Source: Streptomyces achromogenes (lineage in GTDB: Bacteria > Actinomycetota > Actinomycetes > Streptomycetales > Streptomycetaceae). From it: a stretch of 64,000 bases of DNA. Where the stretch lies: contig NZ_JAUSYH010000001.1 of NCBI RefSeq assembly GCF_030816715.1, forward strand, positions 1,054,001 to 1,118,000, given 5' to 3'. The translations under genes were made by a program, and so were the position numbers. The notes under the pieces are model-generated. The model did no database searches. It saw only the letters and a list, made by a program, of their open reading frames with translations, and was not told the DNA's origin. Below, in pieces: positions 37,291-46,142 of the stretch. The stretch's first letter is position 1. Every line of letters starts with the position of its first letter.

Positions 37291-37787
37291 GCAGTCCTCC
37301 GGGGGCGCCAGAACGCGGCGAGCAGTCCGGCGGTCGCCACCACGCCCAGTCCCAGTACGACACCGGCGCCCGCCCACCCCGTGACCGCGGTGCCGGCCGC
37401 CGTGTCCACCGAGTACTCCCCCGGGCCCCAGGCGCCGAGCGCGAGGGAGAGCACGGCCAGGACGAGGACGTATTCCCAGCCTTCCTTGAAGACGAAGAAC
37501 CCGTGCGGCCGGTGGGCGAGCAGCCCGGCGACCAGCATGACCGACAGCACCGCCGCGCACGCCAGCGGCGTGAGCAGTCCGAGCAGCAGGAGCGCACCCG
37601 CGCCGATCTCGGTGACCACACTGAGCCATGCCTGCAGCCGCGGCCGGGTCAGCCCCAGGCCGGCGAACCAGCGCGCGGTGCCGGTGATGCCGCCCCCGCC
37701 CCGCCAGTGGTTCCAGCCGTGCGCCACCATGACCGCGCCCAGCACGAGCCGGACCACCAGCAGCGCGGCGTCGAAAGGATCACCCAT
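37287..37787 (-). CDS. DoxX-family four-helix membrane protein
   Basis: 166 aa with four hydrophobic segments (about residues 8-26, 55-75, 78-95 and 115-160). DoxX signatures: ALLVVRLVLGAVMVAHGWNH, WFAGLGLTRPRLQAWLSVV and GFFVFKEGWEYVLVLA. DoxX proteins are membrane partners of thiosulphate or other oxidoreductases and are often linked to redox stress. It overlaps its neighbours on both sides by 4 to 8 bases. Its role in a catabolic unit is unclear; quinone-linked electron transfer is one option. Confidence 0.85.
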   Translation of the reverse strand: MGDPFDAALLVVRLVLGAVMVAHGWNHWRGGGGITGTARWFAGLGLTRPRLQAWLSVVTEIGAGALLLLGLLTPLACAAVLSVMLVAGLLAHRPHGFFVFKEGWEYVLVLAVLSLALGAWGPGEYSVDTAAGTAVTGWAGAGVVLGLGVVATAGLLAAFWRPRRTA

Positions 37788-38694
37788 CGCGCCGCCCCCG
37801 TTCCGTGGGCAGCGCGGGCACGCCGAGCGCGCACTCCTCGACGAAGGCCAGGACGTGCAGGTGGTAGGCGAGGGCCGTCCGCCCGACGCTGGTGTTGTGG
37901 CCCGCGCCCGCCTGTTCGTGGAGCACCACGCGAGGTGAGCCGGTGAACAGCGAGGCGAGGTCCGACAGGCCCTCCGGCCCGTTGATCCACACCTGCTCGT
38001 GCTCGGCGAGGGTGATGTGGACCGGCACCGCGACGCGCGCCGCGAGCCGCATCAGGTCCTCCTGCCAGCCCTCCCGGTGTCCCTCGTAGGCGGGCGAGGC
38101 CGCACCGATGCGCTGTCCGCCGTGGACATCGGGCGGGTAGGCCTGCGGCGGGTACCACAGCGCGTGGCGCAGGCTGGGCCGGGTGCGGGTCGGGTCGCTC
38201 CGCCACTCCTCCATCGCCCGCACGGCCCGGGGGTGGTGCACCCGGCCCATGCCGGCCAGCTCCACGCCCAGCAGTTCCCCGGCCCGCGGGTCGTTTGCCA
38301 TGTGCAGCGCGAGTTCGGAGCCCGCCGAGTGTGCCCACAGGAACACGCCCACACCGCGTTCACGGTCCTTCAGCAGCGCCTCGACGGCCTCGTACGCGAA
38401 GTCGGTGCGCTGGTCGGGCGTGCGCATGTGGTCGTCGTGCCCGGCGGAACTGCCGTAGCCGGGCCGGTCCGGGGCGAGGACGGTGAAGCCGGCCGCGGCG
38501 GCGGTGCGCAGGAGGGAGAGCCTCGGGTGCCCTGGGTGGTCGAAGTAGGCGGAAGTGGTGGCGCCGCCGTGCAGGGCCACGATCACGGCCTGGGGTCGCG
38601 GTACCTCGGCCACCAGTGCGGAGGCGGGGACGCCGTGCACGTCGACGACCTGCCGGCGTACGGCGGTGGCGAGTTCGGGTTCGAGTGAGGTCAT
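37780..38694 (-). CDS. Alpha/beta-hydrolase
   Basis: 304 aa from the ATG at 38692-38694. Motifs: oxyanion VIVALHGGATTSAYFDHPG, elbow LWAHSAGSELAL (AHSAG instead of GxSxG, Ser as nucleophile), acid near ITLAEHEQVW and His in AGAGHNTSVG. Full triad present, so probably an active esterase or lactone/thioester hydrolase. It follows the DUF35-thiolase gene by 46 bases and overlaps the DoxX gene. It might cleave the released CoA thioester or a lactone formed in the pathway. Confidence 0.82.
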   Translation of the reverse strand: MTSLEPELATAVRRQVVDVHGVPASALVAEVPRPQAVIVALHGGATTSAYFDHPGHPRLSLLRTAAAAGFTVLAPDRPGYGSSAGHDDHMRTPDQRTDFAYEAVEALLKDRERGVGVFLWAHSAGSELALHMANDPRAGELLGVELAGMGRVHHPRAVRAMEEWRSDPTRTRPSLRHALWYPPQAYPPDVHGGQRIGAASPAYEGHREGWQEDLMRLAARVAVPVHITLAEHEQVWINGPEGLSDLASLFTGSPRVVLHEQAGAGHNTSVGRTALAYHLHVLAFVEECALGVPALPTERGRRDG

Positions 38695-38740
38695 GCCATG
38701 ATCCTGACCGGCACGGTCCCGCACGTCATGGTCCTGGAAG

Positions 38741-40396
38741 TCATGCGTCCGTCCTGAGCAGGAGTACGCCGCTGGGGGTGAGCCCGCCGCTGGAGACCAC
38801 TGCGGTGCGCGCACCCGCGACCTGCCGCTGCGCCGCCTGGCCGCGCAGCTGGAGCACGGCCTCGTGGAGCAGGCCCATGCCGTGGGTCCGGCCGTGGGAG
38901 AGCTGACCGCCGTGCGGGTTCAAGGGCAGTGCGCCGTCGGGGGCGATGTTCTTGCCGCCGTCCAGGAAGTCGCGGGCCTCGCCGATGCCGCAGAAGCCGA
39001 GCGCCTCGATCCAGGACAGGCAGTTGAAGGTGAAGCCGTCGTAGAGCAGTGCCAGGTCCACGTCGGCGGGGCGCAGGTCGGTGCGGGTCCACAAATGGGC
39101 GGACTGGCCAAGCACTTGGGGTTCGTGGGTGAGGGTGGACTGGTCCCATTCGGGGCGTTCGACGATCTGCGTGCCGACGGCCTCGACGCGGACCGGTTGC
39201 CCGGGGAGGTCGGGCGCGGTCTCGGCGGCGGAGACGACGACGGCGACGGAGGCGTCGCAGGGGACGTCGCAGTCGTAGAGGCCGAAGGGGGTGGTGACGG
39301 TGCGCGCGGTGAGGTAGTCGTCCATGGTGAGTGGGTCGCGGTAGATCGCGTCCGGGTGGCGGGCCGCGTTGGCGCGCTGGTTGAGGGCGATCCAGCCGAG
39401 GGTCTCCCGAGTGGTGCCGTAGCGGTGCATGTGCCGCTGGGCGTTCATCGCGAGCATGACGGCGGGCGAGACGGCGCCGAAGGGCTTGAACCAGCCTTCC
39501 GCGTCCGCCCGTCGGGGCACGGAGATCCTGCCCTGCCGGGCGAGTGCGCCGTACGTCGCCTCCCACACCGTGCGGAAACACAGCACGTGCCGAGCCAGGC
39601 CGCCCGCGACCGCGAGCATCGCGGCGATCACCGAACCGCCCGGGCCGGGGGTCTCCCCCGCGCCGTTGTGCCACACCGGGCGGATCCCGAGCGCGGACTC
39701 CAGCGCGGTCACACCGCCCTCGGCGAAGCCGCCGTAGGCGCCGCCGCCGGGGTAGGTGCACAGACCGTCGATGTCGTCGAGGGTGAGACCCGCGTCGGCG
39801 ACGGCCTTCTCGCAGGCCTCGACGGTGAGGTCGAGGGGCGGGACCATCAGGCGGCGGCCGATGCGCGAAGTGCCGGTGCCGCTGATGACCGCACGGTCCT
39901 CGAACCGGACTCCGCTCAGCGCCGGGCGCAGATGCGTGGTGACCGGGGGGTCCTCGGGCAGGGGTGCGGGCGGGGGCTGCTCGGCGCACGGCCGGAACAG
40001 GGGCAGCCATGCCTCGCCGGCCTGCTCGAACACCACCTCCATGCGCATGCCGATCCGCAGGTCCTCCGGCGCGCAGCCGACGACGTTGGTGGTCAGCCTG
40101 ACGCGCGGGTCCTCCTCGATCGCCACCTGGGCGACGACGAACGGGAAGGGCAGGCCGGGGAACGGAAAACGGTGGTTGACGGTGAAGCCGATCAGGGTGG
40201 CGAAGCCCGAGGCTTCCCCGACCTCGGTCTCGTGTCCCCGGCAGTGGCGGCAGACGGGCTGCGGCGGGTGGATCAGTGCCCGGCACGCGGTGCAGGTCTG
40301 GAAGCGGAGCCGTCCGTCCCGGCCGGAGGTCCAGAAGAACTCGGTCTCCTGGCGGATCTCCGGCTGTGGACGGACAACGTCCCCGTCCCCGCTCAA
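38741..40396 (-). CDS. DUF35-thiolase fusion, Ltp2-like side-chain aldolase
   Basis: 551 aa. Start is TTG at 40394-40396 overlapping the P450 stop (TTGA); no better start is near. Residues 1-140 are a DUF35 module with a zinc ribbon (Cys35, Cys38, Cys49, Cys52) and an OB fold (FATLIGFTVNHRFPFPGLPF). From about 160 to the end is a lipid-transfer-protein thiolase (RFEDRAVISGTGTSRIGR, DGLCTYPGGG, LLYDGFTFNCLSWIEALGFC, NPHGGQLSHGRTHGMG). It lacks the usual nucleophile Cys context. In steroid-degrading actinobacteria Ltp2 with the DUF35 part of ChsH2 forms a retro-aldolase that removes a side chain from a tertiary beta-hydroxyacyl-CoA. Here both halves are one chain, suggesting the same chemistry. 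Confidence 0.82.
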   Translation of the reverse strand: MSGDGDVVRPQPEIRQETEFFWTSGRDGRLRFQTCTACRALIHPPQPVCRHCRGHETEVGEASGFATLIGFTVNHRFPFPGLPFPFVVAQVAIEEDPRVRLTTNVVGCAPEDLRIGMRMEVVFEQAGEAWLPLFRPCAEQPPPAPLPEDPPVTTHLRPALSGVRFEDRAVISGTGTSRIGRRLMVPPLDLTVEACEKAVADAGLTLDDIDGLCTYPGGGAYGGFAEGGVTALESALGIRPVWHNGAGETPGPGGSVIAAMLAVAGGLARHVLCFRTVWEATYGALARQGRISVPRRADAEGWFKPFGAVSPAVMLAMNAQRHMHRYGTTRETLGWIALNQRANAARHPDAIYRDPLTMDDYLTARTVTTPFGLYDCDVPCDASVAVVVSAAETAPDLPGQPVRVEAVGTQIVERPEWDQSTLTHEPQVLGQSAHLWTRTDLRPADVDLALLYDGFTFNCLSWIEALGFCGIGEARDFLDGGKNIAPDGALPLNPHGGQLSHGRTHGMGLLHEAVLQLRGQAAQRQVAGARTAVVSSGGLTPSGVLLLRTDA

Positions 40397-41760
40397 CGGA
40401 TCTTCGCCTCCGCCTTGCGGACCGTGACCGGCTCCGCCAGTCCTTGCTCGTCACAGGCCTGTTGAAGGTTCTCCAGAGTTTCCGCCAGTCCGGGTCCGAG
40501 GCGGTTGCCCGGCGTGAAGGTCGCCGGGAGGTGGCGCATGCCCTGGATGACGCCGATGGTCTCGTAGTGGACGGTGCCCTCGGGGTCGCACACGAAGTCG
40601 GGCATCCGGTCGAGGACCTGGAGGAGCATCCTTTTGAAGACGGTCCGCGCGACGTTGGAGCCGATGCAGCGGTGGATGCCCAGGCCGAAGGCGGTGTGGC
40701 GGTTGCCGCCTCGGGCCAGGTCGACCTGGTCGGGGTCGGTGAAGACCCGCGGGTCGCGGTTGGCCATCGCCCAGGACAGCCACAGCCGGTCGCCCTCCTT
40801 GAGCTCGGCGCCCGCGATCTCGCAGTCCTCGGCGACGGTGCGGCCGTCGCCGGGAGCGGGGGTGAAGTAGCGCAGGAACTCCTCGGTGGCGGTGTCCAGC
40901 AGGGTGTCGCGCTCCCGGCTCAGCCGGGTCCGCTCGCCGGGGTGCTGGGACAGCCACTCCAGGGCGTGCGCGGTAAGCGCGGTGGTGGTGTCGAAGCCGC
41001 CGCCGATGAGCAGGGCGAGGGCGCCGATCAGGTCCTCCTCGGGAGGGGCCTTGCCGTCGATCTGCAGACGGGCGAGTGCGTCGGCCAGGCCCGGCCGTGG
41101 GTGGGCGCGGACCTCCTGGAGCGTGGCGGCGATGTCCCGGATCATCGCCATGTGCCCCTCCACCACCCGTGCCATCTCCGGCGAGTCGGGCGGGGTGTAG
41201 ACGCCGGCGTGGGCGGGTTCGTTGTACAGCTCCCACTTCTTCAGCGGGATGCCCATCATGGCGAGCGTGAAGACGGCCGGAACGATGTTGGCGAGGTCGT
41301 CGACGAAGTCGATCCGGCCCGTCTCGATGCGTTCGTCGATGCAGGCACGGGCCACGTCGTCGATGAACGGGACCCACCGCTGGACTGCCGCCGGGGACAG
41401 GTAGGGGTTGAGGGCGGTGCGGTAGGCGCGCTGTTCGGGCGGGTCCATCTCCAGGAAGCCGCCGCGCAGGCCCCTGCCGCGGGGCGGGGCCGGGATGCTG
41501 ATGCCCCGGTAACCGCGGCGCTCGCCGTGCACGTCGTGGTCGTTGGACAGCTTCTCACCGGCCCGGGCGAAGGCCAGCAGCTCACGGTTGCCGGCGGCCA
41601 CCCAGTGGCCGTCGTAGGTGTCGGTCCAGGCGAGCGGGCAGCCCGAGTGGAACGCCCGGGTCTGCTCCTCGAACTGGTCGCGGTACTCCGGTGCGTGCCG
41701 GTCGAAGTGGACGCGGGGCTGTTTGCGGGCCTCGTCGCCGGTGGTGTCCGGTGCGGTCAT
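40393..41760 (-). CDS. Cytochrome P450
   Basis: 455 aa from the ATG at 41758-41760. Diagnostic parts: I-helix GGGFDTTTALTAH (oxygen-binding Thr), ExxR (Glu294, Arg297), and heme loop FGLGIHRCIGSNVAR with Cys365 as ligand. About 30 extra residues follow the usual end. It would hydroxylate an unactivated carbon with electrons from the ferredoxin encoded 26 bases upstream. The TTGA overlap with the DUF35-thiolase gene suggests that they work in sequence: hydroxylation first, then C-C cleavage. CYP subfamily not assigned. Confidence 0.9.
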   Translation of the reverse strand: MTAPDTTGDEARKQPRVHFDRHAPEYRDQFEEQTRAFHSGCPLAWTDTYDGHWVAAGNRELLAFARAGEKLSNDHDVHGERRGYRGISIPAPPRGRGLRGGFLEMDPPEQRAYRTALNPYLSPAAVQRWVPFIDDVARACIDERIETGRIDFVDDLANIVPAVFTLAMMGIPLKKWELYNEPAHAGVYTPPDSPEMARVVEGHMAMIRDIAATLQEVRAHPRPGLADALARLQIDGKAPPEEDLIGALALLIGGGFDTTTALTAHALEWLSQHPGERTRLSRERDTLLDTATEEFLRYFTPAPGDGRTVAEDCEIAGAELKEGDRLWLSWAMANRDPRVFTDPDQVDLARGGNRHTAFGLGIHRCIGSNVARTVFKRMLLQVLDRMPDFVCDPEGTVHYETIGVIQGMRHLPATFTPGNRLGPGLAETLENLQQACDEQGLAEPVTVRKAEAKIR

Positions 41761-41794
41761 GGGCTGTGCTTCCTCTCGGTCCGCCGGGTACGGC

Positions 41795-41986
41795 TCAGAA
41801 CACGCCGATCGCGCGTTCGGGGCAGGATCGGACGGCCTCGACCACGGCGCCCTCCTGGTCTGCGGGGACGTCCTCGGCGACCGGCGAGGAGTGTCCGTCG
41901 ATCTCGCTGAGTTCGAAGACCTTGGGGGCGCGCATGGCGCACAGTGTGTGCCCCTGGCAGCGCTCGGGGTCGACGCGTACCTTCAC
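41795..41986 (-). CDS. 3Fe-4S-type ferredoxin (P450 partner)
   Basis: 63 aa from GTG 41984-41986, preferred because GGAGG lies 8 bases upstream; a GTG 9 bases earlier touches the ribosome site. The cluster motif is CQGHTLC with a last Cys in SCPERAI: Cys10, a His13 where a fourth cluster ligand would be, Cys16 and Cys55. This His-containing pattern is usual for actinobacterial P450 ferredoxins. Carries electrons to the adjacent P450; the ferredoxin reductase is not evident nearby. Confidence 0.85.
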   Translation of the reverse strand: MKVRVDPERCQGHTLCAMRAPKVFELSEIDGHSSPVAEDVPADQEGAVVEAVRSCPERAIGVF

Positions 41987-42007
41987 GTCACTCACCTCCG
42001 GTTCATG

Positions 42008-43381
42008 TCAGGTCAGGTCGGCCAGGGACTTGCCGACGTCGGCGAGGGTGACCGGTTTGCCGTAGTCGCCCTTGTACTTGTAGGTGGGGGCGTCACAGCG
42101 GTAGGCGCCGTGGTCGGGTCGGAAGTCGGCCGCCTGCCAGCCCTTGGCGGTCGCCTCGACGATGACGTAGCACTCGGGCGGCTCCTTCGAGGTGAGGTCG
42201 AAGGGGGCCTGGAGGCCACCGGCGGTGAAGGCGGTGTTCTTCATCGCGTTCTCGTACAGGCACTTGCGGGTGAGCTCGGCGCAGTCGCGGGCGGCGGTGG
42301 CGAACAGCAGCCAGGCGGAGAAGGCGCGCATGGCCGGGTAGGTGACCTGCTTGCCGGGGGCGTACTTCTCGAACAGGTCGATCACCTGCTGGACGGCCGG
42401 GTTGTCCCCGGCGCTCTCCAGCGGGGCGGTGGCGAAGAGTTCGGCGTAGTTGTGCTGCTTGCCCAGGGCGGCGCCGGCCAGTTGCGGGAAGGCGGGGCCG
42501 TATGCGTTGCTGTTGGCGTCGATCCAGTCGGGGGTGTACCCGATGCCGGTGAGGGCCTGCTCCAGTTTGGCCAGGCTCGCGAAGTCGCCCAGGAAGACTA
42601 GCCCCTTGACGCCGCCCTTCTTGATCGACTGGGCGTAGGGCGTCCAGTCGGAGACTCCGGCCGCCGGGTACAGGTCGCTGTAGGAGACCGTGCCGCCGAG
42701 ACCGGCAACGGCTTCCTTGAACTGGGCGGCCATGACCTTGGTGACGGGGGCGTCGCCCGCGATGACACCGACCTTGCGTGCCGAGTCCGGGTACTTGTCC
42801 TTCAGCAGCCAGGAGTAGTAGCCGGCGTACTGGAAGTACCCGGCGGTGGGTCCGGAGGCGAGGACCTGGAGGTCGGAGCCGATGGCGCCGATCTGGCTGG
42901 ACTGGGCGGGGAAGTTGGGCAGCAGGCACTTCAGCCGGTCCTTGACGCCGAGGCTGTCCAGTGCCGAGCCGCCGCCCACGAGCGCGAAGTCCGCCTTGCA
43001 GGCCTCCAGCACCCGCTGGCGGACCTCCATCAGCTTCGCGTCGCGGGTGACGGGGACGAGGTCGCGGCCGTTGATGCCACCCGCGTCGTTGCACCAGGAC
43101 GTGAACACCTTCGCGGCGTCCACGAACTCGGACCGTTTGGTGAAGCCGATGTCGGACATGACGCCGACCTGGATCTTGTCGTCGGTGACGCCCTGGACGG
43201 AGGAGGATCTGGCGGTGCCGGGGCCGCAGAGGTCCTTCAGCGTGCCGAAGTCGGAGCTCTTCTCGGCGGCGGGGCTCGACCGCGGTGCGGAGTCGGTGTC
43301 GGGGCCGTCACCCGACCGGGTGGAGCAGCCGGCCAGCAGTACCGCGACCACGGTGGCCGTGCCGATCAGCATCCTGCGCAT
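42008..43381 (-). CDS. Lipoprotein, periplasmic-binding-protein type 1 (branched-chain amino acid/amide family)
   Basis: 457 aa from the ATG at 43379-43381 after GGAGG. A lipobox VAVLLAGC puts the acyl-modified Cys at residue 19, so it is anchored outside the membrane. The body is a two-lobed LivK-like fold (KIQVGVMSDIGFTKRSEFVDA, DAAKVFTSWCNDAGGINGRD, RKVGVIAGDAPVTKVM, YPAMRAFSAWLLFATAA). The permease and ATPase genes that normally accompany it are not in this window. In a catabolic unit it probably captures the substrate or senses it. Confidence 0.85.
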   Translation of the reverse strand: MRRMLIGTATVVAVLLAGCSTRSGDGPDTDSAPRSSPAAEKSSDFGTLKDLCGPGTARSSSVQGVTDDKIQVGVMSDIGFTKRSEFVDAAKVFTSWCNDAGGINGRDLVPVTRDAKLMEVRQRVLEACKADFALVGGGSALDSLGVKDRLKCLLPNFPAQSSQIGAIGSDLQVLASGPTAGYFQYAGYYSWLLKDKYPDSARKVGVIAGDAPVTKVMAAQFKEAVAGLGGTVSYSDLYPAAGVSDWTPYAQSIKKGGVKGLVFLGDFASLAKLEQALTGIGYTPDWIDANSNAYGPAFPQLAGAALGKQHNYAELFATAPLESAGDNPAVQQVIDLFEKYAPGKQVTYPAMRAFSAWLLFATAARDCAELTRKCLYENAMKNTAFTAGGLQAPFDLTSKEPPECYVIVEATAKGWQAADFRPDHGAYRCDAPTYKYKGDYGKPVTLADVGKSLADLT

Positions 43382-43473
43382 GGTGGTGCCTCCTCGGGGA
43401 GCTCGGACGCCGTCGTCCGAGGGAGGTGAGGGAGTGCGGGGGGTGGCGTGGGCCGGGCGCCCTGGCCTGACGG

Positions 43474-44679
43474 TCAGGTGATCGCGCCGCTCGCCTTGAG
43501 GGCGAGGATGCGGTCCCAGTCGTAGCCGAGCTCGGTGAGGATCTCCTCGGTCTGGGCGGCGAACTCGGGGAGGGCTCCGAGGCGGGTGTCCTCGACGTCG
43601 AACTGGACGGGACTGGTGACCAGTTCGAGGTCGCCGGCCCGCCCGAGGTAGCCGTTGGCGCGGACCTGCTGGTCGGCGGCTGCCTGGAGGGTGTCCTGGA
43701 CGGGTGCCCAGGGTCCGTCGAGCGCTGCGAGGTCCTTGGACCACTCGGTCAGGGTGCGGCTCGCGATCACCTCGCGGAGGATCTTCACCGCCTCCTTCGT
43801 GTGTTCGGCGATGGCCTCGGCGGTGGCGAAGCGGGGGTCGTCGGCGAGTTCCGGCCGGCCGATGCAGCGGCACACGTCGGGCCAGAACTTGGCCGGCTGG
43901 AGCATGACGAAGGCGATGAACCGGTTGTCGGCGGTGCGGTAGAGCCCGGAGAGCGGGTTGGTGGGTGAGCCGTGGGCACTGGGCGCCACCCCCTCCCAGG
44001 GGCGGTCCAGGTGGACGGAGACGGCGATGGTGTGGCCGAGAGCCCACAGGCCGCTGCCGAGGAGCGAGACGTCCACGACGGGGGCCTCGCCGGTACGCTC
44101 CCGGCGCAGCAGGGCGGCGGCGACGCCACCGGCGAGATTGGTGCCGGAAACGGTGTCGCCGTAGGCGGGTCCGGGCGGGCTGATCATGCCGTCGCTGCCG
44201 GGCGGGGTGATGCTGGCGGCGGTGCCCGCGCGCGCCCAGAAGGCGGTCATGTCGTAGCCGCCCTTGTCCGCCTCGGGGCCGCGCGGGCCGAGGGCGGTGC
44301 CGCGGGCGTAGACGATGCGCGGGTTGACGGCGCGGATGTCGTCGACGTCGATGCCGAGGCGGGCGCGGGCGCCGGGCATGAGGCTGGTGAGGAAGACGTC
44401 GGAGTCCTTGACCAGTTCGTAGAGCACCTCGCGGCCCTCGGGGCGGGACATGTCCAGGCCCAGGGAGCGCTTGCCGCGGTTGGCGTGGGCGACGTTGGGG
44501 TTGGGGTCGCCCTCCACCCGGAACGAGCCGGTCCGGCGGAGCCCGCGCTGCGGGTCGCCGGTGACGGCGTGCTCGATCTTGACGACGTCGGCGCCCCAGT
44601 CGGCGAGCACGGCCCCGGCCGAGGGCACGAAGCCGTACATGGCGACTTCGAGGACGCGGATGCCCTCGAGCGGCTTCAT
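43474..44679 (-). CDS. CaiB/BaiF family III CoA-transferase
   Basis: 401 aa, normal family length. GIRVLEVAMYGFVPSAGAVL, LADWGADVVKIEH, ANRGKRSLGLDMSRPEG, the catalytic Asp in GGYDMTAFWARAG, and GDTVSGTNLAGGVAAALL. Members transfer CoA between acids or racemise 2-methylacyl-CoA. ATGA overlap with the aldehyde dehydrogenase gene upstream; this order suggests that an aldehyde is oxidised to an acid which is then activated by CoA transfer. Confidence 0.88.
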   Translation of the reverse strand: MKPLEGIRVLEVAMYGFVPSAGAVLADWGADVVKIEHAVTGDPQRGLRRTGSFRVEGDPNPNVAHANRGKRSLGLDMSRPEGREVLYELVKDSDVFLTSLMPGARARLGIDVDDIRAVNPRIVYARGTALGPRGPEADKGGYDMTAFWARAGTAASITPPGSDGMISPPGPAYGDTVSGTNLAGGVAAALLRRERTGEAPVVDVSLLGSGLWALGHTIAVSVHLDRPWEGVAPSAHGSPTNPLSGLYRTADNRFIAFVMLQPAKFWPDVCRCIGRPELADDPRFATAEAIAEHTKEAVKILREVIASRTLTEWSKDLAALDGPWAPVQDTLQAAADQQVRANGYLGRAGDLELVTSPVQFDVEDTRLGALPEFAAQTEEILTELGYDWDRILALKASGAIT

Positions 44680-46142
44680 GCCGCCTCCTCGGGGGGTACG
44701 ACGCGGCCGAAGGCCTTCGCCTCCAGGAACTCCTCGAACCCGGCGCGTCCGCTCTCCCGGCCGATGCCGGACTGTTTGAATCCGCCGAACGGCACGTCGG
44801 CGGAGAAGTAGTTGCCGCCGTTGATCGAGAAGGTGCCGGTGCGGATGCGGCGGGCGAGGCGGATGGCGCGCTCGTCGTCGGCGCTGTGGACGGCGCCGGA
44901 CAGGCCGTACTTCGAGTGGTTGGCGATGCGGACGGCGTCGTCCTCGTCGTCGTAGGGGATGACCGCGAGGACGGGGCCGAAGACCTCCTCCTGGGCGATC
45001 TCGCTGTCGGGGTCGACACCGGCGAGGAGGGTGGGTTCGTAGAACCAGCCGGGGTCGACGCGCTTGCCGCCGCGGACGAGGGTCGCCGCTTCTTCGACGG
45101 CGCGCCGCACCATGGCGTCGACCTTGTCGCGCTGCTGCTCGCTGATGAGCGGGCCCATGGCGGTCTCCGCGGCCCTCGGGTCACCGACGCGGACGCGTTC
45201 CATGCCGGCCGCGACGAGCTGCACGATCCGGTCGTGGTCGGCCCGCGGGACGAGGAGGCGGGAGGTGAGGGCGCAGCCCTGGCCGGAGTGGGAGCAGATG
45301 GTGAACGCGGCGAACATGGCGGCCTTGGTGTAGTCCGCGTCGTCCAGGACGATCATGGCGGACTTGCCGCCGAGTTCGAGGAAGACCCGTTTCACGGTTC
45401 CGGCCGCAGCGGCCATGATGGCCCGCCCGGTGGTGGTGGCGCCGGTGAACGTGACCAGGTCCACGTCGGGGTGGGTGGTGAGCAGTTCGCCGACCTCGGT
45501 GCGCGAGGAGCTGAGGACGCTCACGACACCGGGTGGGATGTCGGTGTGCTCCGCGATGAGTTCACCGAGAGCGAGAGTGGTCAGCGGCGTCTGCGGGGCT
45601 GCCTTGAGGACGACCGTGCAGCCGGCCGCGAGCGCGGGGGCGAGCTTGGCGAGGGCGAGCTGGTTGGGGAAGTTGTACGGCAGGATGGCGGCGACCACCC
45701 CGGCCGCCTCCTTCTCCACCCAGCGGTGGTGGCGCTGCCCTCGGCTCTCCTTGACTCCGAGGTCCTCGGTGAACTCGCAGGTCTCCAGGAGGTCCGCGTA
45801 GTACGTCACGAGGCCGATCGGATCATCCAGCTGAGGGCCGTGGGTGAGCTGGCGCGGTGCGCCCACCTCGGCGATGGTCAGCTCGCGCAGCTCTTCGCGG
45901 TGGTCGTCGAGGGCCTGGTGGAGCTGGCGCAGGCAGCGCAGCCGGAGGTCCTTGTCCGTGGCCCAGTCGGTGGTGTCGAAGGCGCGGCGGGCGGCGGCGA
46001 TCGCGGCCCCGGCGTCGTCCTTCGTGGCGTCCGGAGCGTGGCCGAGCAGGTCGCCGTTGGCGGGGTTGTACGAGGGGAAGGTGCTGTCCGCGGCGACCAG
46101 CTTGCCGTCGATCAGCTGGGACTTGACGACGAGACCGCTCAC
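44676..46142 (-). CDS. NAD(P)-dependent aldehyde dehydrogenase
   Basis: 488 aa from GTG 46140-46142, overlapping the SDR stop. Catalytic elements are all present: LPYNFPNQLALAKLAPALAAGC, KRVFLELGGKSAMIVLDDAD with the general-base Glu, the nucleophile Cys in HSGQGCALTSRLL and QEEVFGPVLAVIPYDDE. It oxidises an aldehyde to the acid. With the SDR before it and the CoA-transferase after it, a three-step alcohol to aldehyde to acid to CoA-ester path is likely. Confidence 0.9.
   Translation of the reverse strand: MSGLVVKSQLIDGKLVAADSTFPSYNPANGDLLGHAPDATKDDAGAAIAAARRAFDTTDWATDKDLRLRCLRQLHQALDDHREELRELTIAEVGAPRQLTHGPQLDDPIGLVTYYADLLETCEFTEDLGVKESRGQRHHRWVEKEAAGVVAAILPYNFPNQLALAKLAPALAAGCTVVLKAAPQTPLTTLALGELIAEHTDIPPGVVSVLSSSRTEVGELLTTHPDVDLVTFTGATTTGRAIMAAAAGTVKRVFLELGGKSAMIVLDDADYTKAAMFAAFTICSHSGQGCALTSRLLVPRADHDRIVQLVAAGMERVRVGDPRAAETAMGPLISEQQRDKVDAMVRRAVEEAATLVRGGKRVDPGWFYEPTLLAGVDPDSEIAQEEVFGPVLAVIPYDDEDDAVRIANHSKYGLSGAVHSADDERAIRLARRIRTGTFSINGGNYFSADVPFGGFKQSGIGRESGRAGFEEFLEAKAFGRVVPPEEAA

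Noticed and set aside
42008..45184. A 1058-codon minus-strand frame that looks like one giant protein
   Set aside because: Only the part from 43381 down is a real gene (binding lipoprotein). The remainder is an Arg/Pro-rich shadow of the CoA-transferase and aldehyde dehydrogenase genes in another frame.
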